Counted from the stretch's first letter, positions 24,741 through 32,995 are shown. The stretch is DNA of 36,789 nt from Eubacterium coprostanoligenes (GCF_900167205.1 NZ_FUWW01000018.1:1-36789); one strand, 5' to 3'. Program-made: numbers and translations. Notes: generated by a model not told the origin, from the letters alone.

Positions 24741-25529
24741 ATGAATATTGACGAAAATGTTAGAAAAATACTTGTATCTCTTTTGAGAAAATGGAAAGTT
24801 ATAGTTGCATTTGCCCTTGTCGGTGCATTGCTTGGTTTTTTTTACACAGCAAACATCACAAAACTCACCTATACTTCAAAAGTTGAATTTCTTGCCTATG
24901 CGGTGGACACAAAATCAGAAATCAAAGGTTCATACAACAGCCCCGATGACACAAGAACCAGCAACACAAGCAAAATGAATTACACCACGATGATGCTTGC
25001 TACATACATCGAGATAATGAACACAAACGAATTTGCTTCGACCGTTGCTCAAAATTTGAACAAACGAATAAATTCGAATTGCACTTCCGACTTCATAAAA
25101 AAGTCGATGCTGATTGAAGCGGTTGAAGACACGGCTATGTTCACAATTTCCGTTACTTGCCAAAGCAACGATATGGCATACGAAATAGCACATCAGCTTG
25201 AAACGGAAGTTCCACAAATGATGAAAAGAACAAACAACGGACTTGTTCAGGCAAGCGTTGAGGACAAGCCTATCAAAGCATCCGCCGCAGGAAGCAAAGG
25301 ATACACAAAGAAATGTGCAATCGGTGCTATTGCAGGCATAGTAATTGCTTGTGCATACATCATCTTGCGCAACTTGCTTGACATCAAAATTCGTTCAAGC
25401 GAGGAACTTGTTGAAAAATACAACATTCCTGTTCTTGGCAACATTCCAAATTATGAAATCAAGAGCACAACAAGAGCTAAGGCTATTGACGAGCCTTATG
25501 TCAGCAAGACATCGAAGGGAGATGAATGA
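24741..25529 (+). CDS. cpsC: polysaccharide co-polymerase/kinase activator (CpsC/YveK/Wzz family)
   Basis: The 262-residue protein has the Wzz layout: a short cytoplasmic N-terminus, membrane helix 1 (VIVAFALVGALLGFFYT, about 19-36), an extracellular domain of about 150 residues, and membrane helix 2 (CAIGAIAGIVIACAYIILRNLL, about 192-213) ending in a cytoplasmic tail. It would set polymer chain length and activate the tyrosine kinase encoded next. AAGGAG stands before ATG 24741. The stop TGA at 25527-25529 overlaps the ATG of cpsD (ATGA), so synthesis of the pair is coupled. The C-terminal FKSxx-type activation segment is not obvious. Confidence 0.88.
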   Translation: MNIDENVRKILVSLLRKWKVIVAFALVGALLGFFYTANITKLTYTSKVEFLAYAVDTKSEIKGSYNSPDDTRTSNTSKMNYTTMMLATYIEIMNTNEFASTVAQNLNKRINSNCTSDFIKKSMLIEAVEDTAMFTISVTCQSNDMAYEIAHQLETEVPQMMKRTNNGLVQASVEDKPIKASAAGSKGYTKKCAIGAIAGIVIACAYIILRNLLDIKIRSSEELVEKYNIPVLGNIPNYEIKSTTRAKAIDEPYVSKTSKGDE

Positions 25530-26461
25530 TTATGGCAAAGAAAAGCAACAAAAAATCTGCTAAAACAAATTCAACATCCCGCCAACTTTTGAAAGACATC
25601 GAAATGGACCCTTCTCTCAAGTTCAGAGTAGAGGAAGCATACAAAAGCATCAGAACAAACATTATGTTCTCGGTTATGAAAAAAGGATGCAAAACCATTG
25701 TAATCTCATCTTCAACACCAAACGAAGGCAAAACAACAACCACAATCAACATTGCGATTGCACTTGCACAGGCAAACCAAAAAGTTTTGCTCATTGACGG
25801 TGACTTGCGTAAGCCAAAAATTCATCACTATTTTTCTGTGCCTAACTCACCGGGACTGACAAATTATCTCGGCAGTAAAGTGGGTTCATCAAACAGAACA
25901 GATTTGCTTTCTGTTATTCACGCAACAGAATACGAAAATCTTTCGGTTTTATGTTCAGGCTCAATTCCCCCAAACCCTGCTGAAATCCTCGGCAGTGAAC
26001 CGATGGCGGAATTTTTGGAAGAAATCGGCAATGATTTTGATTACATAATCATTGACACACCACCTATCAATGTTGTTTCGGACGCACTTCCTGTTATCAG
26101 AGAAAGTGACGGAGTTGTGCTTGTTGTTCGTTCAAACCAGTCAACTCATCCCGAAGTTCAAAGAGCAATTTCAGCGCTTGAATTCATTGATGCAAAAATT
26201 CTCGGATTTGTTGTAAACTTTGCCGAATCGGGTCGTTCAAAATACGGCTACGGCAAATACGGCCGTTACCGCTACGGCAGATACAAGAACAGCTATGGCT
26301 ACGGCTCATACGGTTCATACGGAACATATGGCGGATACGGTTACGGTTCATACGGATACAGTGGATACGGATACGGAGCAAAAGGCGGTTATGATTCATA
26401 CGGCTACGGCGGATACGGCTACAACACACCTCCGTACGATCCACGACAGAACAAAAGATAA
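25526..26461 (+). CDS. cpsD: tyrosine-protein kinase of exopolysaccharide synthesis (CpsD/YwqD family) with long Tyr-Gly tail
   Basis: This 311-residue BY-kinase has Walker A STPNEGKTT (about 63-71), Walker A' LLIDGDLRKPKIHHYF and Walker B YIIIDTPPINVVSDA. It phosphorylates tyrosines in its own tail and controls capsule or exopolysaccharide assembly together with CpsC. The tail from about residue 240 to the end is striking: 23 tyrosines in 72 residues, mostly as YG, GYG or SYG repeats. Known CpsD and Wzc tails carry about four to seven clustered tyrosines. The start may instead be ATG 25532 (GGGAG better spaced). CpsB, the phosphatase, is encoded 27 bases downstream. The low-complexity tail keeps the neighbouring codon style (TAC/TAT GGC/GGA). 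Confidence 0.92.
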   Translation: MIMAKKSNKKSAKTNSTSRQLLKDIEMDPSLKFRVEEAYKSIRTNIMFSVMKKGCKTIVISSSTPNEGKTTTTINIAIALAQANQKVLLIDGDLRKPKIHHYFSVPNSPGLTNYLGSKVGSSNRTDLLSVIHATEYENLSVLCSGSIPPNPAEILGSEPMAEFLEEIGNDFDYIIIDTPPINVVSDALPVIRESDGVVLVVRSNQSTHPEVQRAISALEFIDAKILGFVVNFAESGRSKYGYGKYGRYRYGRYKNSYGYGSYGSYGTYGGYGYGSYGYSGYGYGAKGGYDSYGYGGYGYNTPPYDPRQNKR

Positions 26462-26488
26462 ATTTTGCGGCAGTAAAGGATTGATATA

Positions 26489-27211
26489 ATGATTATTGAA
26501 AATCTTGTGGAAACACATTGCCATATTATGCCGGGTGTTGATGACGGAGCACCTGACATTGAAACAAGCCTTGCTATGATTGAAAAATTGCAAAGGCAGG
26601 GTGCAAAGAAAATAATTCTTACACCCCATTATTATTCGGACAATATTTCGCTTGATGATTTTTTAAGACGCCGTGACAAGGCTTTCAACGAGCTTTTAAG
26701 AGAACTTCCGAGCGGGAGCCCAACGCTGATTCCTGCTGCCGAAGTTTACATCAGCAGGTACTTGTTCAACAATCCGAATATTGATGAACTGAAAATAGCA
26801 GGTTCAAATTATATTTTGATTGAACATCCGTTTTCAAGCAGTTTTTCTGAAAACACATACGACAGGCTTATGAATATGTACTGTGATTACGGTGCAAAGC
26901 CTATTCTTGCTCATATTGAAAGGTATCCGGCTCTTATGGATGACCCGTACAAGCTGGAAGATTATATCAATATGGGTTGTCTTACGCAGGTCAACATTTC
27001 TTCATTTGTTGATTCTCACAGAAGCGTGAAGAAAAAGCTCATCAAACTGCTCAACACAGGTCATATTCACCTCATTGGTTCTGACTGCCACAATCTGTCA
27101 AGCAGAGCACCGGAATATGAAAACGGAATAAAAGAAATTATCAAAAAGAGCGGACAGGAAGCTGTTGATGTTCTCATCAAAAATTCAAACATCCTGACCT
27201 CGGGAATATAA
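26489..27211 (+). CDS. cpsB: PHP-type tyrosine-protein phosphatase CpsB/YwqE
   Basis: This 240-residue manganese-dependent phosphatase of the PHP superfamily has the metal motif ETHCHIMPGVDDGAPD at the N-terminus, KKIILTPHYYS, the glutamate in PAAEVYIS, PILAHIERYPAL and the C-terminal HLIGSDCHNLSSRAP. It would remove phosphate from the CpsD tyrosine tail and thereby cycle polysaccharide assembly. AAAGGA precedes ATG 26489. It is the last gene of the cpsC-cpsD-cpsB unit and is followed by a strong terminator. Glycosyltransferase genes are not in the window. Confidence 0.93.
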   Translation: MIIENLVETHCHIMPGVDDGAPDIETSLAMIEKLQRQGAKKIILTPHYYSDNISLDDFLRRRDKAFNELLRELPSGSPTLIPAAEVYISRYLFNNPNIDELKIAGSNYILIEHPFSSSFSENTYDRLMNMYCDYGAKPILAHIERYPALMDDPYKLEDYINMGCLTQVNISSFVDSHRSVKKKLIKLLNTGHIHLIGSDCHNLSSRAPEYENGIKEIIKKSGQEAVDVLIKNSNILTSGI

Positions 27212-27215
27212 AATT

Positions 27216-27250
27216 AACCTCGGACATCAAGTTAGTCCGAGGTTTTATTT
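27216..27250 (+). terminator. terminator of the cpsC-cpsD-cpsB operon
   Basis: AACCTCGGAC (27216-27225) and GTCCGAGGTT (27235-27244) form a perfect 10-bp stem with a 9-base loop, followed by TTATTTT, five bases after the cpsB stop. Confidence 0.88.
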
Positions 27251-27286
27251 TGTCAAATTGCAAAATATAATATAACGGTGATTTAT

Positions 27287-28309
27287 ATGAAAAAAGCGGT
27301 TACCGTTTTTCAAACAATATTCTTACTGTTACTGATAGGTTTATTCATTGTTTTTTCAACAAAAGCAAAGGCACAAACAATCAGCGGAATGAAAATGTGC
27401 ATAAACATAATTGTACCCTCTCTGTTGCCGATTTTGATTTTGACCAACACGGCAATAAAAAGCGAGGCTTCGACATTTTTCGAGTTTTTACTGACACCTA
27501 TTGCAAAACTATTGAAGTTCCCGCCGTCTGCAATGTGTGCAATAATTTTTGGATTAATCGGCGGTTATCCGACAGGCGCACTCCTAACAGAGCAACTTTT
27601 TGAACACGGTGCAATAGATAAGCACACATCAAGACAAATGCTACGATTCAACTTTTGCGGTGGAGTTGCTTTCATCGTCACGGCAGTCGGAACAATAAAA
27701 CTAAACAGCACCAAAATCGGCGTTGTTATTTACACCATCAACCTGCTGTCGTCACTTATAATATGCATTGCGGAAAGCCTGTTTGAAAAGCCCAAATCAT
27801 ATAAAAACACAAAAATAACAAAGCAAAACTTTTCAACTGCGTTGGTGAATTCTGTTGAAAACAGTACAAAAAGCATCGCCATTATGTGCGGATACATAAC
27901 CTTCTTTTCGGCATTGTCGGGATTATTCAACATACCAAAATCCATAATGCCAATAATCGAAATTACAAACGGCGTATTTTCTGCAAAACAAAATATCTCC
28001 CTGCCCTATCTTTGTTTTTTCTTATGTTTCGGCGGATTTTGCATACATTTTCAGCTGTTTGGAATAATCAAAAAAGTAAATATGAACTACTTTGATTTTT
28101 TCATTCATCGGCTTGCCGGCGGAATAATATCATATTTCCTGGGAAAAGGCTACATTGTTCTTTTTGCGCCCGAACAAGAGGTGTTCAGCAACATATCAAA
28201 CATTACGCCGATTGCAAGCGAAATAAACAGCAGTTTGAGTTTGATGTTGCTTGCAAGCTGTGTCATAATAGTTGTTGACCTGCACAACAAAAAATCAAGT
28301 TTGATATAA
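27287..28309 (+). CDS. ylbJ: YlbJ/SpoVV-like sporulation membrane protein (nucleoside-recognition GATE domain)
   Basis: The 340-residue protein has about eight or nine membrane helices, starting KKAVTVFQTIFLLLLIGLFIVFS. It shows the GATE-type segments CINIIVPSLLPILILTN, FGLIGGYPTGALLTEQLFE and FNFCGGVAFIVTAVGT, with a second half NSTKSIAIMCGYITFFSALS and CFGGFCIHFQLFGI. These fit the sporulation integral membrane protein YlbJ, renamed SpoVV in Bacillus, which brings dipicolinic acid across the outer forespore membrane from the mother cell. ATG 27287 was chosen over an in-frame GTG because GGTGAT is 6 bases upstream. No clear sigma-E promoter is visible. The assignment to YlbJ rather than another GATE permease is likely but not certain. 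Confidence 0.75.
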   Translation: MKKAVTVFQTIFLLLLIGLFIVFSTKAKAQTISGMKMCINIIVPSLLPILILTNTAIKSEASTFFEFLLTPIAKLLKFPPSAMCAIIFGLIGGYPTGALLTEQLFEHGAIDKHTSRQMLRFNFCGGVAFIVTAVGTIKLNSTKIGVVIYTINLLSSLIICIAESLFEKPKSYKNTKITKQNFSTALVNSVENSTKSIAIMCGYITFFSALSGLFNIPKSIMPIIEITNGVFSAKQNISLPYLCFFLCFGGFCIHFQLFGIIKKVNMNYFDFFIHRLAGGIISYFLGKGYIVLFAPEQEVFSNISNITPIASEINSSLSLMLLASCVIIVVDLHNKKSSLI

Positions 28310-28344
28310 TACATATAATATGTTATTATTAAGACGGTGATAGA

Positions 28345-29259
28345 ATGAAAAGAAAATTTGCAAAAATAATATCTCTGCTGTTGGCAATTTTGATGTTGAC
28401 AGCGTGCAGTGAATTTGAAAACATCGAACAAACCGTTTCTAAAGAAAAAGAAACGACAACGCAATATACCGAAATTGCACAAAGCGAAAGTGTAAGTGAA
28501 GTTGAACCGTACACGGTTTATCCTTATACGGTAATCAACAACAATGTTCCCGAATTTGAAAAAACGGATTACACAAAATCATTTGAAAAATACGGCGAAC
28601 TCGATTCTCTTGGCAGATGCACATCGTGCATTGCAAACATCGGAACAGACCTTATGCCGACCGAAGAGCGTGGGGCAATAGGTTCTGTCAAACCGACCGG
28701 CTGGCAAGTTGCCAAATACAGCAATGTTGACGGCAGATATTTGTACAATCGTTGCCACTTGATCGGCTATCAGCTCTCAGCCGAAAACGCAAATCCAAAC
28801 AACCTCATCACAGGCACACGATACCTCAACATTGAGGGAATGTTGCCGTTTGAAAACAAAGTTGCAACCTATGTCAAAACCACAAGCAACCATGTTTTAT
28901 ACAGAGTTACTCCGATTTTCAAGGATGACGAACTTGTTGCACGAGGCGTACAGATGGAAGCATACAGCATTGAGGATGACGGCGAAGGTGTTGAGTTCAA
29001 TGTTTACTGCTATAATGTTCAGCCTGATATAGAAATAGACTACAAAACCGGCAACAGCAAATATGTAGGCAATGAAGCGGAAACCATCGACAACGGCGAA
29101 AAGCAAAAATACATCGTCAACATCAACACAAAGAAATTTCACAAGGAGGACTGTCCTTCTGCCAAAAAGATAAAATCCGAAAACAAAAAAGCATACACGG
29201 GATACAAAGAAAATCTTGTGAAAAACGGCTATTCGCCTTGTTCGCAATGCAACCCTTAA
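28345..29259 (+). CDS. secreted lipoprotein DNA/RNA non-specific endonuclease with C-terminal Ada-like zinc motif
   Basis: The 304-residue protein begins with a lipoprotein signal (KRKFAKIISLLLAILMLTAC; lipidated Cys21), then a Ser/Thr/Glu-rich linker to about residue 60. The nuclease domain resembles Endonuclease_NS_2 (streptodornase-like): NRCHLIGYQL with catalytic-type His138, and NPNNLITGTRYLN with metal-ligand asparagines. The C-terminal 45 residues (KKFHKEDCPSAKKI, NGYSPCSQCNP) repeat the His-Cys-Cys-Cys pattern of the Ada metal-binding domain, a combination known in Firmicutes surface nucleases. It would degrade extracellular DNA at the membrane surface for nutrition or uptake. GGTGAT stands upstream of ATG 28345. 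Confidence 0.88.
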   Translation: MKRKFAKIISLLLAILMLTACSEFENIEQTVSKEKETTTQYTEIAQSESVSEVEPYTVYPYTVINNNVPEFEKTDYTKSFEKYGELDSLGRCTSCIANIGTDLMPTEERGAIGSVKPTGWQVAKYSNVDGRYLYNRCHLIGYQLSAENANPNNLITGTRYLNIEGMLPFENKVATYVKTTSNHVLYRVTPIFKDDELVARGVQMEAYSIEDDGEGVEFNVYCYNVQPDIEIDYKTGNSKYVGNEAETIDNGEKQKYIVNINTKKFHKEDCPSAKKIKSENKKAYTGYKENLVKNGYSPCSQCNP

Positions 29260-29292
29260 TATTAATTGGCAGTCCACAATTTATAAACAGTT

Positions 29293-29323
29293 AATCAAAT
29301 CTTAATTAAATATTTGATTTTTT
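29293..29323 (+). terminator. AT-rich terminator-like hairpin after the nuclease gene
   Basis: AATCAAAT (29293-29300) pairs with ATTTGATT (29312-29319), followed by TTTT, about 35 bases after the stop codon. The stem has few G-C pairs, so it is weak. Its right arm doubles as the -35 box of the next promoter. Confidence 0.45.
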
Positions 29324-29342
29324 ATGCTTATATAAGTATAAT
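29314..29342 (+). promoter_or_regulatory. sigma-A promoter of the RING-like/galU/CPBP/tadA unit
   Basis: TTGATT (29314-29319) and a perfect TATAAT (29337-29342), spacer 17, 31 bases before ATG 29374. Confidence 0.7.
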
Positions 29343-29373
29343 AAAAATAATAACTATATTTCAGGAGAATTAT

Positions 29374-30366
29374 ATGCCTAATTATGAAGATTATAAATGT
29401 CCTGTTTGCAACAAGCAATTTACAAAGGACGATGATATAGTTACCTGTCCCGAATGTGGCACACCTCACCACAGAGAGTGCTACAATTTGACAGGTCACT
29501 GCGTAAACAAAGGCTTGCACGCATCCGGATACAGCTTTTTGGATGAGCACAAGCCGATTATTCCGGAAGCACCAAAGCAACACAACGCAAATACCGGTGA
29601 ATATTATGCACCGCCTGCTGACGGAAACAGCAACGCAACAAATCAAAATCAAGGCGAAAATCAGCCGACTCAAATGCCGTTCCCTACTATTCAAACTATT
29701 CAGTTTGACATTCCGGAATACAAGGAGCAGGGCGAAATTGACGGCGTGAACATCAACGATATTGCTGCCACCATCCGAACAAACCCACAGAGATTTATTG
29801 AAAAATTCAAAGATTTTTCAGCGAAAAAAAGCAAAATAAGTTGGAACTGGGGTGCATTCTTCTTTGGCTCATATTATCTGCTGTTCAGAAAAATGTACAA
29901 GCAAGGAGTTGCATTCTTCTGCGTACTGTTTTCAATAGTCTTGGTCGGAGATGCCGCATTGTTCAAATTTGCTCCAAAATATATGGGAGCAATTCAGAAC
30001 TTTGTTTCAACCTATGACCCGAGATCAACCGCAATGCCCGATATGTCAGCAATCATGAACGCATCGGACGCACAAACGGCTGTGAAAATTATGTACATTA
30101 TGCTCGGTGCTCTGCTGTTGGTGAGAATAATAATTGCAATGTTTGCCGATTATTTTTACAAAGGCACGGTATTTGCCATAATCAAAAGTGTTTCGGAACA
30201 GCTCGACAACGGCGCAAACTTCATCCAATCGTCACTTTTCGGTATGGATGCAGACCTTGACCAAAGTCAAATGAAACGACTGTACCTTGGCAATAAAGGC
30301 GGAGTGACATTTTTTGCACCGCTGGTTGCATATTTTGTATTTTATATTGTAACATCAATGTTTTAA
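29374..30366 (+). CDS. membrane protein with N-terminal prokaryotic RING-like zinc finger and DUF2628-like region
   Basis: The 330-residue protein starts at ATG 29374, preceded by AGGAG; the frame is open upstream but has no ribosome binding site there. It opens with CPVCNKQF, ITCPECGTPHHRECYNLTGHC-type spacing (VTCPECGTPHHRECYN at about 25-40), a C4HC3-like RING pattern of the Prok-RING_1 family. A Gln/Asn/Pro-rich linker follows (about 70-115). The C-terminal part has WNWGAFFFGSYYLLFRKMYKQG, the mark of DUF2628 membrane proteins, and three to four membrane helices. Such proteins occur in many Clostridia with unknown roles. It is first in a four-gene unit 18 bases from galU. Confidence 0.8.
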   Translation: MPNYEDYKCPVCNKQFTKDDDIVTCPECGTPHHRECYNLTGHCVNKGLHASGYSFLDEHKPIIPEAPKQHNANTGEYYAPPADGNSNATNQNQGENQPTQMPFPTIQTIQFDIPEYKEQGEIDGVNINDIAATIRTNPQRFIEKFKDFSAKKSKISWNWGAFFFGSYYLLFRKMYKQGVAFFCVLFSIVLVGDAALFKFAPKYMGAIQNFVSTYDPRSTAMPDMSAIMNASDAQTAVKIMYIMLGALLLVRIIIAMFADYFYKGTVFAIIKSVSEQLDNGANFIQSSLFGMDADLDQSQMKRLYLGNKGGVTFFAPLVAYFVFYIVTSMF

Positions 30367-30384
30367 AATTTAGGAGAGAGAAGC

Positions 30385-31260
30385 ATGAAAAAAGTCAGAA
30401 AAGCCATCATCCCTGCTGCGGGATTGGGCACAAGAGTGCTCCCTGCATCAAAGGCAGTGCCAAAGGAAATGCTCAACATAGTTGACAAACCGGCTATTCA
30501 GTACATTGTTGAAGAAGCGTTCAACAGTGGGATTGAGGAAATACTGATCATCACAAACCGTGGCAAAGAAGCAATTGAAGACCACTTTGACCACGCATTT
30601 GAGCTTGAAACAAAACTTGCAGAAAATCCTGACAAAAAGGATCTTTTGGATTCTGTAAAGGCTTGTGCAAACTTTGGCAACATCTACTTCCTGCGCCAAA
30701 AAGAAACAGGCGGATTGGGTCACGCTGTGCTTTGTGCAAAGGCATTTGTCGGTGACGAGCCGTTTGCGGTTTTATATGGCGATGATGTAATTATTTCTGA
30801 CAATCCTGTTACAAAACAGCTCATTGATGTATATGAAAAATACGACAAAGGCGTTGTGGGAGTTAAAGAGGTTGATACCGAATCAATCCTCAAATACTGC
30901 TCTCTTGCTGTTGAACCGCTTGAAAGCAACTGCTACAAATGCACAGATATGATTGAAAAGCCAAAAAGAAACGAAATCCTTTCTCACTTTTCAATTTTGG
31001 GCAGAGTCATTTTGCCTCCGCAAATTTTTGACATCTTGGAAAGCACTCCAAAAGGTGCGTGCAACGAACTTCAGCTCACTGACGCTATGAGAACGCTTGC
31101 ACAACACGAGGGTGTTGTTGCTGTTGACTATGACGGCAAAAGATACGATATGGGCAACAAATTCGGAATTTTGCAAGCCAACATTGAAGTTGGACTCAAA
31201 CATCCCGAATTGTCCGACAAAATGAAGGAATACATAAAGGAACTTTCAAAAACCTTGTAA
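30385..31260 (+). CDS. galU: UTP-glucose-1-phosphate uridylyltransferase GalU
   Basis: The 291-residue protein has the GalU nucleotidyltransferase signature AAGLGTRVLPASKAVPKEML at about 11-30, DKPAIQYIVEEAF, the sugar-binding FLRQKETGGLGHAVLCAK, YGDDVI and VDYDGKRYDMGNKFG. It makes UDP-glucose from UTP and glucose-1-phosphate, feeding cell-wall and exopolysaccharide synthesis, including presumably the polymer controlled by CpsB/C/D in this window, and the Leloir pathway for galactose released by the LacZ-type enzyme. AGGAGAG precedes ATG 30385. The length is typical. Confidence 0.96.
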   Translation: MKKVRKAIIPAAGLGTRVLPASKAVPKEMLNIVDKPAIQYIVEEAFNSGIEEILIITNRGKEAIEDHFDHAFELETKLAENPDKKDLLDSVKACANFGNIYFLRQKETGGLGHAVLCAKAFVGDEPFAVLYGDDVIISDNPVTKQLIDVYEKYDKGVVGVKEVDTESILKYCSLAVEPLESNCYKCTDMIEKPKRNEILSHFSILGRVILPPQIFDILESTPKGACNELQLTDAMRTLAQHEGVVAVDYDGKRYDMGNKFGILQANIEVGLKHPELSDKMKEYIKELSKTL

Positions 31261-31278
31261 TCCTCGGAAGGAAAAAGA

Positions 31279-32310
31279 ATGAACAACAACTATTATAATC
31301 CACAAAACAATCAATATTATCAGCAACAAAACGCACAATATATTATGATGCAAAGGCAAATTGCCTACGCAAAAAAACAACAACGAAGCGAGCTTGTAAA
31401 GGTTGGATTTGTACTCGGCGGTGCAATTATTTTGTATCTCTTTTTGCAAGTCTTTTGGGCAAGTATGATGAACACACTCGGTTTGTCGGACCTTTACAAC
31501 AACTCAACAATGTTCAAATACGCATTCAACATAGTTGCGGTTGACCTGCTTGCAATGTTCCCTGCGTTCGGCATTGCTGCATTGATACTAAAACGCAACT
31601 TCACAAGTGAGTTCTTCCCTGCCAAAAAGGTTGGAAAACTAAAAGCAACAGCTTGGGTTTTCTTGGGAATGGGATTCACCATTTTGGCAAACTATTTTGT
31701 ATCATTTATGATGACATTTGTAAAAAATGTGCTTGGATACGAATTGACCCAAAATGAATTCGGCACATCAAACGACCTTCTCACCTGCATTGTTATGGTT
31801 GCGGCAACTGTATTTGCACCTGCAATTTTTGAAGAATTTGCATTTAGATGCTGTGCCCTTGGTGCACTCAAAAAATACGGCAAGGGATTTGCTGTGTTTA
31901 TGGTCAGCATCATTTTTGGATTAGTCCACGGCAATGTTATTCAATTTGTATTTGCATTTCTTGTTGGCTTAATTTTGGCTTATATCACCGTACAAACCGA
32001 CAATGTAATTATTGCAATGGTTATTCACGCTCTGAACAACGGCAGATCGGCTGTTAACGACATTGTCACAACAGCAACAGATGAAAAAACCGCAAACATT
32101 GTTGCAGTAGTCATTATGATTATTCTTGGCGTTCTTGCAGTTGTTTCGCTTGTTTATCTGCTCATAACAAAATCATTCAAAGCTGAAAAGAAAATCAAAA
32201 GCCTTTATGACAACAATTTTGCAACAAAACTTGCTTGCATGATTCCGGGCTTGATAGTTCCGTTTGGAATTCTCATTGCATTAACAAAGCAATACATCAC
32301 AAAGATATGA
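31279..32310 (+). CDS. CPBP-family intramembrane metalloprotease (Abi)
   Basis: This 343-residue membrane protein has about eight helices and a Tyr/Asn/Gln-rich cytoplasmic N-terminus (NNNYYNPQNNQYYQQQN). The CPBP (Rce1-like) motifs are intact: FEEFAFRCCALG (motif 1, EExxxR), IIFGLVHGN (motif 2, FxxxH) and VIIAMVIHALNN (motif 3, HxxxN). Members process peptides or prenylated proteins, confer bacteriocin self-immunity, or help protein secretion. GGAAGG precedes ATG 31279. Its stop overlaps the ATG of tadA (ATGA at 32307-32310), so translation is coupled. The specific substrate is unknown. Confidence 0.9.
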   Translation: MNNNYYNPQNNQYYQQQNAQYIMMQRQIAYAKKQQRSELVKVGFVLGGAIILYLFLQVFWASMMNTLGLSDLYNNSTMFKYAFNIVAVDLLAMFPAFGIAALILKRNFTSEFFPAKKVGKLKATAWVFLGMGFTILANYFVSFMMTFVKNVLGYELTQNEFGTSNDLLTCIVMVAATVFAPAIFEEFAFRCCALGALKKYGKGFAVFMVSIIFGLVHGNVIQFVFAFLVGLILAYITVQTDNVIIAMVIHALNNGRSAVNDIVTTATDEKTANIVAVVIMIILGVLAVVSLVYLLITKSFKAEKKIKSLYDNNFATKLACMIPGLIVPFGILIALTKQYITKI

Positions 32311-32762
32311 CAGAAAACAAATTTATGCAAACTGCGCTTGACCTTGCAAGGCAAAGCGCACTTGAGGGAGAAGTTCCCGTCGGTGCTGTTATCGTTAAGG
32401 ATGGCGAAATTGTCAGCACAGGCAGAAATCGGCGTGAATACGGCAAAAACGCACTTTATCACGCAGAGATAGAAGCTATTGATTCGGCTTGCAAAAAGCT
32501 CGGAGGATGGCGACTGTGGCAATGTGAAATGTATGTCACCCTTGAGCCGTGCCCAATGTGTGCGGGAGCGATTATCAATTCAAGAATCAAGACCGTGTAC
32601 TACGGTGCGAGCGACAACAAGGCGGGTAGCTTTGGCTCGGTTGTCAACTTCAACGATTTGCCATATAATCACAAACCTCAAATTGTGGGCGGAATTATGG
32701 CTGACGAAGCACAAGCCGTGCTAACAGCGTTTTTTAAAGAATTAAGAAACAAGAAAAAATAA
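32307..32762 (+). CDS. tadA: tRNA-specific adenosine deaminase TadA
   Basis: This 151-residue zinc-dependent deaminase has HAEIEAI (His52, catalytic Glu54) and PCPMCAGAI (Cys82, Cys85), along with EVPVGAVIV near the N-terminus and RIKTVYYGASDNKAGSFGS. It converts the wobble adenosine of tRNA-Arg(ACG) to inosine. ATG 32307 overlaps the stop of the CPBP gene. The open frame upstream runs through the CPBP gene in another phase and is not part of this gene. It ends a four-gene unit and is followed by a strong terminator. Confidence 0.95.
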   Translation: MTENKFMQTALDLARQSALEGEVPVGAVIVKDGEIVSTGRNRREYGKNALYHAEIEAIDSACKKLGGWRLWQCEMYVTLEPCPMCAGAIINSRIKTVYYGASDNKAGSFGSVVNFNDLPYNHKPQIVGGIMADEAQAVLTAFFKELRNKKK

Positions 32763-32769
32763 AAATCAA

Positions 32770-32815
32770 GACACACTATAAGGAATTCAAATCCAACATA
32801 GTGTGTCCTTTTTTT
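32770..32815 (+). terminator. terminator of the galU-tadA unit
   Basis: GACACACTAT (32770-32779) and ATAGTGTGTC (32798-32807) form a perfect 10-bp stem with an 18-base loop, followed by a run of seven T. Confidence 0.88.
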
Positions 32816-32827
32816 CAATATAAAAGA

Positions 32828-32857
32828 GGCGAACAAAATGTTCGCCCCATTTTTTTA
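32828..32857. terminator. bidirectional terminator downstream of the 42-residue peptide gene
   Basis: GGCGAAC (32828-32834), loop AAAAT, GTTCGCC (32840-32846). T-rich tails stand on both sides (CTCTTTT leftward, CCCATTTTTTT rightward). It closes the leftward unit of the surface protein and small peptide. Confidence 0.75.
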
Positions 32858-32983
32858 ATAAGTGTTTTCCTCTGAAGATTCTTCGTCCCAGACGCTTCCT
32901 GTTTCGTTGCCGTATGATGTTGTGATTGCATCACTATTAAGAAACTTGATGAATTCACTTTTAGGTGGTTCAAATTTTTTCAT
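32855..32983 (-). CDS. 42-residue acidic peptide of unknown function
   Basis: A small gene 12 bases after the large surface protein, with AAGGAG 9 bases before ATG 32983. The sequence starts MKKFEPPKSEFIKFLNSDA, continues ITTSYGNETGSVW and ends in an acidic tail (DEESSEENTY). The pattern MKK(Y/F)E-P, a short helical segment, a D-x-ITTS block and an acidic end is one I have met in many unannotated short proteins of gut Clostridia, but I know no function. There is no signal peptide or cysteine. It could be a peptide precursor, a chaperone-like partner of the secreted protein, or a signal. It ends 9 bases before a terminator. Confidence 0.7.
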   Translation of the reverse strand: MKKFEPPKSEFIKFLNSDAITTSYGNETGSVWDEESSEENTY

Positions 32984-32995
32984 ATTCAAAACTCC

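Noticed and set aside
32235-32306. N-terminal extension of TadA by 24 residues
   Set aside because: This stretch is the end of the CPBP gene read in a different frame; the ATGA overlap start fits TadA length.
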